Assembly: GCF_026151205.1 (NCBI RefSeq)
Contig: NC_087073.1
Coordinates: 1,366,001 to 1,430,000 of the forward strand
DNA from: Bolinopsis microptera
Taxonomy: Eukaryota; Ctenophora; Tentaculata; Lobata; Bolinopsidae
Direction: 5' to 3'
Length of the DNA stretch: 64,000 nt
The notes under the pieces are model-generated. The model was not told the DNA's origin. It did no database searches and was given only the letters and a program-made list of their open reading frames with translations. Positions within the stretch are counted from its first letter, which is position 1; every line of letters starts with the position of its first letter. This document shows, in pieces, positions 21,912 to 31,319 of this stretch. The translations under genes and the position numbers were made by a program.

Positions 21912-22287
21912 TGTTGGCGTGCAGTGTGATATTATTTTTCTGCTTCTTTCTGTAGAATTTGTGGTGTAGTGTTCCCTGCTCGTCTATCTTTATCTGGGTG
22001 TCGAGGAATGGGGTGAAATCCTGACGGCTTTCCGGATAGTCAATTTCCCACTTGAGCAACTGGTCTGGGTCCTCGTTTGAAATGGACTCCATTATCCTCA
22101 GAGCTTCTTCTTTGGAGCTAGCTAGACTCCCGGCATCATCCACGTATCTCCGGTAGAATGAGATGTGTAAATCAGTGTAAATCGATCTTCTTTCGAACAT
22201 ATATACTCGCACTATCGCTCCAATTGGTGATGGTTGGCACCCCATGAAGAGACCAATTTTCTGGAGGTAGAGTCTTGAGTGATATGG
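21912..22287 (-). pseudogene. PLE reverse transcriptase fragment
   Basis: Minus-strand RT segment: IGLFMGCQPSPIGAIV (motif B), FYRRYVDDAG (catalytic YVDD, both Asp kept), FTPFLDTQIKIDEQG and FYRKKQKNNITLHAN. It ends where element X interrupts the coding sequence, so the apparent C-terminus TVLLQR and onward is encoded by X. Motif A and everything upstream is missing, so this is a truncated, dead copy. Confidence 0.8.
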
Positions 22288-22339
22288 ATTTTTAAACAGG
22301 ATTAAACATAAAATTACCAGAGAGAACACTAACGGACTC

Positions 22340-22743
22340 GTCTTGGCTATACAAGAATGAATAAATGAATAAATAAAATTATCAAAACTGAATCATTTAA
22401 AAATAGTAAAATTTAACCGTTTACAATTTCACGAAAATAAAAGAAGATCGTCTATAATAATTTAAGGTAATACAATAAATAAAGTTCGAGTACTACATCT
22501 GTTTGCGAGGGTTAAGGGACGTTTTAGGAGGATTACGTAGATTTGAGGAGTCTGTAAGGTACTTCCCGAACTCTTTTATATGGGGTGAGTTCATTATTGC
22601 TCCATATTCTTTTAGCATCAACAGGCTTTTGAGGTTGTCAGAGAGGTTGGACCTGAGTTGATGGTAGTAGGGGCACTCAGTTAAGATGTGGTCTTCGGTT
22701 TCTAGAATAGGAGTTTCAAAGAAAGGGAGCTTCATATTCACAC
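22340..22743 (-). pseudogene. LINE 3' end (RT C-terminus and AT-rich tail)
   Basis: The minus-strand frame ending at 22493 contains ILETEDHILTECPYYHQLRS, the H-x-L-x-x-CP-x-Y pattern that closes many LINE reverse transcriptases, then an AT-rich tail with TTTATTCATTTATTCATT. It is cut off at 22743 where an oppositely oriented PLE begins. Only the last 80 or so residues remain. Confidence 0.6.
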
Positions 22744-22744
22744 C

Positions 22745-23500
22745 TGGTAAGAAACTCTCAGATATCTTATGTTCATCACGACCACACGACAAACCACACT
22801 GCACCATACCAAACTGTGTTATATGTCCACTCATCACAACAAATCACGACTGCAAACCAAAATCAAAAATGTGTCATATACAAAGTCACGTGTAAATTAT
22901 GTCAAGAGCTATATATAGGGGAAACGAGTAGAACAGCACACGATAGATTTTCAGAGCATCGAAGAGCAGTCAACAGGCCTTTAACCTATCCTGATAATGC
23001 GTTGGCTGCTCATTATTCAGAGTTTCACAATAACTTAGAACCAGACATTTCTTTCGATATTTTAGAAATTAACTTATATAGCACCATTAAACGAAAAGTG
23101 ACAGAAGCTTACTACATTAATTTATTTAAACCTAGTATCAATAACAAAGAAGAGTGCGAGAAGCTTAAGGGATTTCTTTTACAACATATTCAGAGACAAA
23201 TTTAAACAAATAGCACACGGCCCTTATGTTCAGTAGATATTATGTACTTGGACAGAGTGTAAAACGTGTGTACATCACCATTTTCAATGTATTATATAAT
23301 ACCATTTGATGTAACCTGTATTCAGTGTATGTAATTTCAATTTAGCATTTTAACTAGTATAGAAGCATTTATAATTATATACTAACATTTATACCAATTT
23401 TAGCCTGAAGATGGCGTTGACGCCGAAAATTTGCCCTTACTCCTAACTTTCTTGTTTCATTTGTCCTTGTCTCTTCCAACCGGATATTATCCAGATATCA
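22745..23500 (+). pseudogene. PLE endonuclease 3' end, inverted copy with a 7-bp frameshift
   Basis: Near-identical inverted copy of the PLE 3' end at 19560-20330. The translation runs TPGKKLSDIL to TTNHDCKPK, where 7 extra bases (relative to the other copy) shift the frame. The GIY-YIG core then continues (IYKVTCKLC, YIGETSRTAHDRF) to the stop at 23205. The 3' UTR with the GGCGT-TG-ACGCC hairpin lies at 23403-23425. Truncated at its 5' end against a LINE fragment, so non-functional. Confidence 0.85.
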
Positions 23501-23552
23501 GTATTTCAATCATGAGACTAATAAACAGCGAACTACTCCGATATTTGAAGCT

Positions 23553-24640
23553 CCCTCTTACCTGACCTTAATTGAGGTGACGAACGACACCTCGTTAATT
23601 CTATAAATGTCTGGAAAGCTGCAAATTTTCACATTCCCAGCACTTAAGATTCTTAAGGAGTTGTGCAAGATAACGATACATAGAGGCCGCAGAATTACGA
23701 GGACTACCAGATCCTCGTGGAACTTTCTAGAACTTAAGCGATCCATGATATCACGACAGGCCATACTATAATACAAGTACTACTGGCATCTGTTGATTTT
23801 AGATTTTAGGTTTCAGATTTCAGATTTCAGATTTTATAGATTTCAGATTTCAGATTTCAGATTTCAGATATCAGATTTCAGATTTCAGATTTCAGATTTC
23901 AGATTTCAGATTTCAGATTTCAGATGGCTGCATCATGCATCAGGTATTTACTCTCATTGCAACTTCTTTTTCTTTTCTTCTTATTCAGGGATGTTAGATA
24001 GTGATGTTATTTATTATCTCGCAACATTATGGTTGTGTACTGACAGCTGATCAACTCACCTACTTATCAATCCAACTCTGTATATTATTCGTCACTGATT
24101 GGGTGACGTGATCTGCAGATCACCGTGAGACCCCGTATCTCATGGGACCTAGTGGTTAGTGTTAAGCACACGTGTAGCATTTAGAAGTTAATTGGAAGTA
24201 AAAATTATATTCTTATAGCTTCCAGATCAAAGTTAAATTTATAATATCTGTGCACGAGACCGACTGGTGTGCGACTAGAATTTTTATTGATAACAGTAAA
24301 TTATTTGCAAATAAACTCAGCTGACCCAGAATTCTCGCGCACTAAATTAGATTTATCAGAGGCATGAAGTCTCCGGAAAAATTTCTTAAGTCGATAATTG
24401 CAAGAGAATATCCTGTCCTAAAATGTATCTTGTACTATAGGGCCTGTCATGATATCATGGATCGCTTAAGTTCCACGAGGATCTTGTAGTCCTCATAATT
24501 CTGCGGCCTCTATGGATCGTCATCTTGCACAAATCTTTAAGACCCTTGTGAGTTTGGCATGTGAAAATTAGCAGCCTTCAAGACATGAATTGGGCTAGCA
24601 AGGTGTCGTACGTCACCTCAAGATCGGGTGACAGGGGGCT
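23553..24640. repeat. Inverted repeat pair (about 220-bp arms) around an AT-rich core
   Basis: Bases about 23553-23778 match the reverse complement of about 24415-24640 (shared: GAGGCCGCAGAATTA, AAGCGATCCATGATATCA). Arms are perhaps 80 percent alike. The core holds a TTTCAGAT array at 23796-23925. The structure resembles an old foldback element. The outer edge of the right arm is also the start of the 1.41-kb tandem units. Confidence 0.6.
23796..23925. repeat. TTTCAGAT microsatellite
   Basis: About 15 near-perfect 8-bp units. The open frame across it reads FQISDFRFQISDFR-like repeats and is not a gene. Confidence 0.9.
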
Positions 24641-25811
24641 GACCAGGCCAGAACCCAGTTGATTGGGTCTGAGGTCAAGTGATTATGAGCCTGAGGTCAC
24701 GTGACTATGATGTCACCAGAGCTTTCAAGCTCTCTTTGACTTTGTTCCATATCCAATATTTAATGCTTACTTTATGCTTACAAGCACTAACTGATGTTTG
24801 TCGCCAATCTACTTTAAGTTCATACCAACGATCAAATTTTAAACATTTTAAAAAAAATGACAATGACTAGTGTATGTAGTACAAAGATGCTGATATCCTG
24901 GTACGCACAAAAAATCTACTTTGGCAATAGTTTCAGATACATTTCTATTTGATCTTCACAGTTTGAAGCTTTTGCGACTAGCGATGTAGCAGGACTAGCG
25001 ATGTAGTAATTATTCTACTAATAATATTCATCCTGTTTATTTAAATATAATTTGTCTCAAGAAATAATATTTAGACATTAAACGGAGAATTTTTTGATAC
25101 TAAGGGGCTGAGTCAGAGCCTAGAGGTTCACTGGGACCGGGGGAGAGAAAGCCTTGTGCAAAATGATCTAACATTGTGGGTGGATATCTTCATGGCTATT
25201 GTGAATAAGGTAATTCTTGTATAGTAGCTGTGCAACTGATTACTGTCTGATGGAGGGTGAGGGGGTCTTAAACGGCTGAAAGTTGGGTTATATTGAAACG
25301 TCGATGACCGCATCAGCCAACTCATATTATTATTTCGATCGTCCAAAAGACTCAAAAAAAAGGTTTTAAATAAACATTTGGGGGGGGGGGGGGGGGGGGG
25401 CGAACACTTATACCCAACCATAACCCGGCTGGGGCTAACTATGACTCTGACTTCAATCCTAGCCCTGTTGTAAATCATAAACTTCTCCAACTTGACCAGG
25501 ATTCTTTTTTAACCGTGGCTTAAGTGTCCCTAGGTTCCCTTCATGAAAATGGCAAATATACCTGAGATCCTGATCGCCTCTATATCTCCTGTTGAATGTG
25601 TTGTTTGGGTTTTGGAGTGGTCACCATTGCTAGGAGCTTTACCCTCATGACTATTGATGGGCACTGTGCTCTTCTCTTTTCATCTATAAGTATAATCATA
25701 TTATCTTCGACTTAAGTATTAACTATATAGTTAGTGTTACAAGGGGTGAAGCGCCTTGTTATTTTTTTTATTTTTTATTATTTGAAAATTCAATTAATCA
25801 TTATATATATA

Positions 25812-26108
25812 AACTAGAAAACCCGTGGTCACAGGGAGGAAGCTAATAGTATTTTTTGTTAGTAAGTTTAAATCGTGTCAAAAAGTATTCATCCCCACCG
25901 AAGATACAGCCAAATAAAATGTTGCTCGTACTAAACACAGCGTAATATCAACAAAACCGATTAAAATGACGTTAAAACAATCATTGCACGTGCACGTGCG
26001 TGTAACAATCCTCGTTACTATGGTTACTACGCAACTTCCTATTTCTCGTCTGATTTGCACGTGGGCGGTCGTACAGACATACAGACAGAAACAATTCTTT
26101 GAATTATA
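25812..26108. mobile_element. Roughly 297-bp insertion present only in tandem unit 1
   Basis: Sequence starting AACTAGAAAACCCGTGG and ending near TTATAGTAGAG lies between TATATATAAA and TTAAGCG, which are directly joined in units 2 and 3. Sister units therefore give the empty site. I recognise no family, and loss from the other units is equally possible. Confidence 0.55.
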
Positions 26109-26148
26109 GTAGAGATTAAGCGTTACATTTCAGCCATGCAAAATTACA

Positions 26149-26349
26149 ATGACATATTTTGATATACTAATTGATAAATGGTACTGCAATATAAGTTGCT
26201 TAATGTTTGGCCGGATGACAACTAACGAGAAAAATAAACTTGATTACATAATAAATAATTCGGCTGAACTAACACATAGCAAGAGCCACATTAACGTTGG
26301 GTTAGCAAGGTGTCGTACGTCACCTCAAGATCGGGTGACAGGGGGCTGA
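26149..26349 (+). pseudogene. LINE-like C-terminal fragment in tandem unit 1
   Basis: The frame reads DILIDKWYCNISCLMF, then NEKNKLDYII. This resembles the tail of some LINE ORF2 proteins (a WYG/N-N-L block followed by R-x-K-L-x-x-I-I). No upstream RT is present. Equivalent frames start at 27564 and 28976 in the next two units with only a few changes, so the fragment has been amplified with the satellite unit. Confidence 0.35.
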
Positions 26350-27563
26350 CCAGGCCAGAACCCAATTGATTGGGTCTGAGGTCACGTGATCTATGATTAT
26401 GAGCCTGAGGTCACGTGACTATGACGTCACCAGAGCTTTCAAGCTCTCTTTTACTTTGTTCCATATCCAATATTTAATGCTTACTTTATGCTTACAAGCA
26501 CTAACTGATGTTTATCGCCAATCTACTTTAAGTTCATACCAACGATCAAATTTTAAACATTTAAAAAAAAATGACAATGACTAGTGTATGTAGTACAAAG
26601 ATGCTGATATCCTGGTACGCACAAAAAATCTACTTTGGCAATAGTTTCAGATACATTTCTATTTGATCTTCACAGTTTGAAGCTTTTGCGACTAGCGATG
26701 TAGCAGGACTAACGATGTAGTAATTATTCTACTAATAATATTCATCCTGTTTATTTCAATATAATTTGTCCCAAGAAATAATATTTAGACATTAAACGGA
26801 GAATTTTTTGATGCTAAGGGGCTGAGTCAGAGCCTAGAGGTTCACTGGGACCGGGGGAGAGAAAGCCTTGTGCAAAATGATCTAACACCGTGGGTGGATA
26901 TCTTCATAGCTATTGTGAATAAGGTAAACTAATTCTTGTATAGTAGCTGTGCAACTGATTACTATCTGATGGAGGGTGAGGGGGTCTTAAACGGCTGAAA
27001 GTTGGGTTATATTGAAACGTCGATGACCGCATCAGCCAACTCATATTATTATTTCGATCGTCCAAAAGACTCAAAAAAAAGGTTTTAAATAAACACTTGG
27101 GGGGGGGGGGGGGGGGGCCGAACACTTATCCCCAACCATAACCCGGCCGGGGCTAACTATGACTCTGACTTCAATCCTAGCCCTGTTGTAAATCATAAAC
27201 TTCTCCAACTTGACCAGGATTCTTTTTTAACCGTGGCTTAAGTGTCCCTAGGTTCCCTTCATGAAAATCGCAAATATACCTGAGATCCTGATCGCCTCTA
27301 TATCGCCTGTTGAATGTGTTGTTTGGGTTTTGGAGTGGTCACCATTGCTAGGAGCTTTACCCTCATGACTATTGATGGGCACTGTGCTCTTCTCTTTTCA
27401 TCTATAAGTATAATCATATTATCTTCGACTTAAGTATTAACTATATAGTTAGTGTTACAAGGGGTGAAGCGCCTTGTTACTTTTTTTATTTTTTTTATTT
27501 GAAAATTCAATTAATCATTATATATATAAATTAAGCGTTACATTTCAGCCATGCAAAATTACA

Positions 27564-27764
27564 ATGACATATTTTAATATACTAATTGATAAATGGTACT
27601 GCAATATAATTTGCTTAATGTTTGGCCGGATGACAACTAACGAGAAAAATAAACTTGATTACATAATAATTAATTCGGCTGAACTAACACATAGCAAGAG
27701 CCACATTAACGTTGGGTTAGCAAGGTGTCGTACGTCACCTCAAGATCGGGTGACAGGGGGCTGA
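27564..27764 (+). pseudogene. LINE-like C-terminal fragment in tandem unit 2
   Basis: Copy of the fragment at 26149. It differs by a few residues and is open to the same stop beside the CACGTGA segment. The longer open frame from 27474 extends into T-rich sequence and is not extra protein evidence. Confidence 0.35.
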
Positions 27765-28975
27765 CCAGGCCAGAACCCAACTGATTGGGTCTGAGGTCAC
27801 GTGATTATGAGCCTGAGGTCACGTGACTATGACGTCACCAGAGCTTTCAAGCTCTCTTTGACTTTGTTCCATATCCAATATTTAATGCTTACTTTATGCT
27901 TACAAGCACTAACTGATGTTTGTCGCATATCTACTTTAAGTTCATACCAACGATCAAATTTTAAACATTTTTAAAAAAATGACAATGACTAGTGTATGTA
28001 GTACAAAGATGCTGATATCCTGGTACGCACAAAAAATCTACTTTGGCAATAGTTTCAGATACATTTCTATTTGATCTTCACAGTTTGAAGCTTTTGCGAC
28101 TAGCGATGTAGCAGGACTAACGATGTAGTAATTATTCTACTAATAATATTCATCCTGTTTATTTCAATATAATTTGTCTCAAGAAATAATATTTAGACAT
28201 TAAACGGAGAATTTTTTGATGCTAAGGGGCTGAGTCAGAGCCTAGAGGTCACTGGGACCGGGGGAGAGAAAGCCCTGTGCAAAATGATCTAACACTGTGG
28301 GTGGATATCTTCATAGCTATTGTGAATAAGGTAATTCTTGTATAGTAGCTGTGCAACTGATTACTGTCTGATGGAGGGTGAGGGGGTCTTAAACGGCTGA
28401 AAGTTGGGTTATATTGAAACGTCGATGACCGCATCAGCCAACTCATATTATTATTTCGATCGTCCAAAAGACTAAAAAAAAGAAGGTTTTAAATAAACAC
28501 TTGGGGGGGGGGGGGGGGGGGGGGGAGGGGCGAACACTTATCCCCAACCATAACCCGGCCGGGGCTAACTATGACTCTGACTTCAATCCTAGCCCTGTTG
28601 TAAATCATAAACTTCTCCAACTTGACCAGGATTCTTTTTTAACCGTGGCTTAAGTGTCCCTAGGTTCCCTTCATGAAAATCGCAAATATACCTGAGATCC
28701 TGATCGCCTCTATATCTCCTGTTGAATGTGTTGTTTGGGTTTTGGAGTGGTCACCATTGCTAGGAGCTTTACCCTCATGACTATTGATGGGCACTGTGCT
28801 CTTCTCTTTTCATCTATAAGTATAATCATATTATCTTCGACTTAAGTATTAACTATATAGTTAGTGTTACAAGGGGTGAAGCGCCTTGTTACTTTTTTTA
28901 TTTTTTTTATTTGAAAATTCAATTAATCATTATATATATAAATTAAGAGTCACATTTCAGCCATGCAAAATTACA

Positions 28976-29176
28976 ATGACATATTTTGATATACTAATTG
29001 ATAAATGGTACTGCAATATAAGTTGCTTAATGTTTGGCCGGATGACAACTAACGAGAAAAATAAACTTGATTACATAATAATTAATTCGGCTGAACTAAC
29101 ACATAGCAAGAGCCACATTAACGTTGGGTTAGCAAGGTGTCGTACGTCACCTCAAGATCGGGTGACAGGGGGCTGA
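28976..29176 (+). pseudogene. LINE-like C-terminal fragment in tandem unit 3
   Basis: Third copy of the fragment at 26149. It lies only about 40 bp from the insertion point of the long-inverted-repeat element. Confidence 0.35.
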
Positions 29177-29207
29177 CCAGGCCAAACCCAATTGATTGGG
29201 TCTGAGG

Positions 29208-29215
29208 TCACGTGA
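29208..29215. repeat. Left 8-bp target duplication TCACGTGA
   Basis: Matches 38827-38834. The uninterrupted site, one copy of TCACGTGA followed by TTATGAGCC, is present in the sister unit near 27795. The motif is its own reverse complement. Confidence 0.85.
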
Positions 29216-29580
29216 GTAGATGGGAATGTATGAAGGCCAGTCATCAAGTAGCCCCCAGCCACTCACAGCACGCCCTCAGGTCACGTGACAGCACGTCACA
29301 AGGGTCACGTGACAGATCACATGTCATGTAACCACGTGACAAGCTCGTCAATCAAATGTCAAGGTCACGTGACATTTGATTGACCAATGAGGAGCCAGAA
29401 CGTCATGACGAATCAATCAATAATCCCGACTAAAGGATCTAAAGTCTGATTAAACGGTTGCCAAGCAGGTTCCTGTCACTTGATTACCAGTCACGTGTTT
29501 AGCTTAAGCATCATGTGACATGAATGTTATTGAACCTCGAGATCACGTGACAGGAGTCACTTGATTACCCGTCAGAACGT
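29208..29580. promoter_or_regulatory. Cluster of TCACGTGA/CACGTG motifs in the left subterminal region
   Basis: At least seven CACGTG cores within 370 bp (near 29210, 29282, 29306, 29333, 29366, 29492 and 29545), several as full TCACGTGA. Dense subterminal motifs are typical transposase-binding sites. CACGTG is also the E-box bound by bHLH factors. The mirror cluster lies at about 38460-38834. Confidence 0.55.
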
Positions 29581-29860
29581 CATGATGAATAATTCAATAA
29601 TCCTGTCTAAAGGATCTAAAGTCAGATTAAACGGTTGCCAAGCAGGTTCCAGTTATTTGATTACTGGTCAAATGATTCTTCACGATTTACCCCGGTCCAG
29701 TCACCACTCCAAATAAGCAGAGGGTGACATAACGAAATGTGGTGTAGGGTTACCATCGCTCGAACTCCTGGAAATTACAAGTCTTATCATCAATTTTCTG
29801 ACATTTAAGCAATAGCTACAGTATCTGAACCACATTTTCACCCTTTAAGATATAACAACT

Positions 29861-29932
29861 GTTAGGTAGCCTAGTGGTTAGAACATCCGTCTTCTGCACA
29901 AAAGGTTCAGGGTTCAAAGTCGAGTCTAGGGA
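29861..29932 (+). repeat. tRNA-derived sequence in the left arm
   Basis: Good A box (TAGCCTAGTGGTTAG) and a B-box-like GGGTTCAAAGTC 40 bp on. The expected stem pairing is poor, so it is a SINE head rather than a tRNA gene. The mirror copy is at 38110-38181. Confidence 0.6.
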
Positions 29933-30156
29933 GTAGCTAAGGCTCCATACCATTCACTATTATTAACTATTAAATTTGCTTGTTATAAATTTGATAAATT
30001 TCGAGAGACAAATAAAACTACCGTTTAATTGATAATTTGTTGTTGTCAACATTATAATCATAAATTGAAATCATCAAGAGTAAGATTGGGTACATAAATC
30101 ATTGTATAACAGTTGCACGTTAATGGTGTTCTAGTACAGGTAGTTAGTTCCACCAA

Positions 30157-30846
30157 CTACTTATTCAGATAAAGTTTGAGAATCTTATCGACAATAGTTG
30201 TGTTTTCGTTCATAAGTTTGTTTACATCAGATAGACTTGTAGTGGTGATAACTGCATCCAATAGAGATCGTTCTTCCAAACTTAAAATATCTGTTAGGTC
30301 TTCTCCGCTGTCAATTAAACGCTGCTTCAAGACAACAAACAATTCGGTTTTCATCATGTATGAGAATAAAATGTCAAAACATTTATTTTGCTCTTTACAC
30401 AATTTACTTTGTAACAGGACGTCTAGAGATTTAAGTAAACTCGATATCTTTTTACTGTTTGGTTGTTTGATTGGTACTCCTTTCCGCTTGCCTACGTGTT
30501 GCCAGTCAGTATCAGATTCTAACTCTTTAGCACTATATTCTTTGTTGGACTCATCATCGCTACTTGTTACACCACTAAATTCATCATCACCACTACCTGG
30601 TACATCAGAGTTAGAACCACCTTGCTGAGATTCTTCAGAAACTATTGTATCAGCATCTGAACATACAGAATCAGGACCCTCCATTTTGACATCAGTCACA
30701 TCTGAGTTAGCTTTTGACAGCGGCAGTAGAATTGCAGAACTTTCATCTGACTCTCGGTTCTCTCGATGATACCTACTAATGTGTGAGGACAGACTATATT
30801 TATTGGCAAAAGACTTGTCACAGAATGAGCAGGTTACAGAATTCAT
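30157..30846 (-). CDS. C2H2 zinc-finger/acidic protein, left-arm copy
   Basis: A complete 229-residue frame. Residues 6-28 form one C2H2 finger (CSFCDKSFANKYSLSSHISR, then YH; spacing C-x2-C-x12-H-x4-H). The middle, about 33-120, is strongly acidic and Ser-rich. It is followed by a basic KRKGVPIKQPNSKK segment that could be a nuclear signal, then a predicted helical C-terminus (SLLKSLDVLL, ILSLEERSLLDAV, IVDKILKLYL). A single finger plus acidic region suggests a DNA-binding regulator. Its place in both arms of the element suggests a role in its biology, though a captured host gene is possible. I recognise no family. It is identical to the right-arm protein and is transcribed toward the left end. 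Confidence 0.75.
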   Translation of the reverse strand: MNSVTCSFCDKSFANKYSLSSHISRYHRENRESDESSAILLPLSKANSDVTDVKMEGPDSVCSDADTIVSEESQQGGSNSDVPGSGDDEFSGVTSSDDESNKEYSAKELESDTDWQHVGKRKGVPIKQPNSKKISSLLKSLDVLLQSKLCKEQNKCFDILFSYMMKTELFVVLKQRLIDSGEDLTDILSLEERSLLDAVITTTSLSDVNKLMNENTTIVDKILKLYLNK

Positions 30847-30864
30847 AACTGCAGTACAAACGTT

Positions 30865-31200
30865 TTATAATGCTATGCAACAACCATTATATAGCAATAA
30901 TCGCATAAAATCGCAAATAATCGCAAAATAATCGCATATAATCGCATATAATAGCATATAATAGCATATAATGGCATAAAATTGCAAATAATCGCATATA
31001 ATTGCAAAATAATTCCACAAAATAGCATATAATAGCATATAATCGCATATAATCGCATATAATAGCATATAATAGCATATAATCACATTTAATCACATAT
31101 ATAATCACGTATATTATCTCTTAAAATCACATTTTATTATTTATACTCGCAAATAATTGCATATAATTGCAAATAATCGCATATAGTAGCAGGGTGAATA
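30865..31200. repeat. AT-rich 10-bp repeat (TAGCATATAA type), left arm
   Basis: Degenerate array of TAATCGCATA/TAATAGCATA units lying directly upstream of the zinc-finger gene. Overlapping open frames reading LLYAIICYYM-type repeats are products of the 10-bp period (30 bp gives 10 codons). The mirror copy is at 36842-37177. Confidence 0.85.
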
Positions 31201-31319
31201 TGATCCAACGTATGCATTCAACCTATTAAAGATCTTTTCAAAGATTTATTTTCATGCTGATTGCCAAGCATCATCCTGGAGATGGAACTGTAACTCTTGA
31301 GTCTACCAAAGACTGCACC

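Larger units (their letters stand above)
19556..22287 (-). mobile_element. Penelope-like element, 5' truncated, split by element X
   Basis: A minus-strand PLE whose RT fragment (about 22287 to 21912) and endonuclease (20613 to 19855) would be contiguous without the 1.3-kb insertion at 20614-21911. Its 3' end carries a GGCGT-TG-ACGCC hairpin near 19645 and is repeated in inverted orientation at 22745-23500 and in part at 43720-43905. The 5' end is lost within the RT domain. Confidence 0.8.
24600..29215 (+). repeat. Tandem array of about 1.41-kb units (three copies)
   Basis: Units begin near 24600, 26310 and 27720. Each starts with GCAAGGTGTCGTACGTCACC, then the CACGTGA-rich head, a G-run, and a tail with a conserved open frame. 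Copies 2 and 3 are about 1,412 bp apart. Copy 1 is about 300 bp longer. A fourth unit continues at 38827-40127 beyond the long-inverted-repeat insertion and is itself interrupted by the MULE remnant. G-run lengths differ between copies (at about 25381, 27099 and 28503). Confidence 0.9.

Noticed and set aside
25128-25490. 120-codon minus-strand frame with a PPPPPP run in the satellite unit
   Set aside because: The proline run is the G homopolymer read on the other strand, and the frame differs between satellite copies.
30176-30628. 150-codon frame opposite the zinc-finger gene (and its mirror at 37414-37866)
   Set aside because: Antisense shadow of the C2H2 gene; no motif, and the sense frame has a clear zinc finger.
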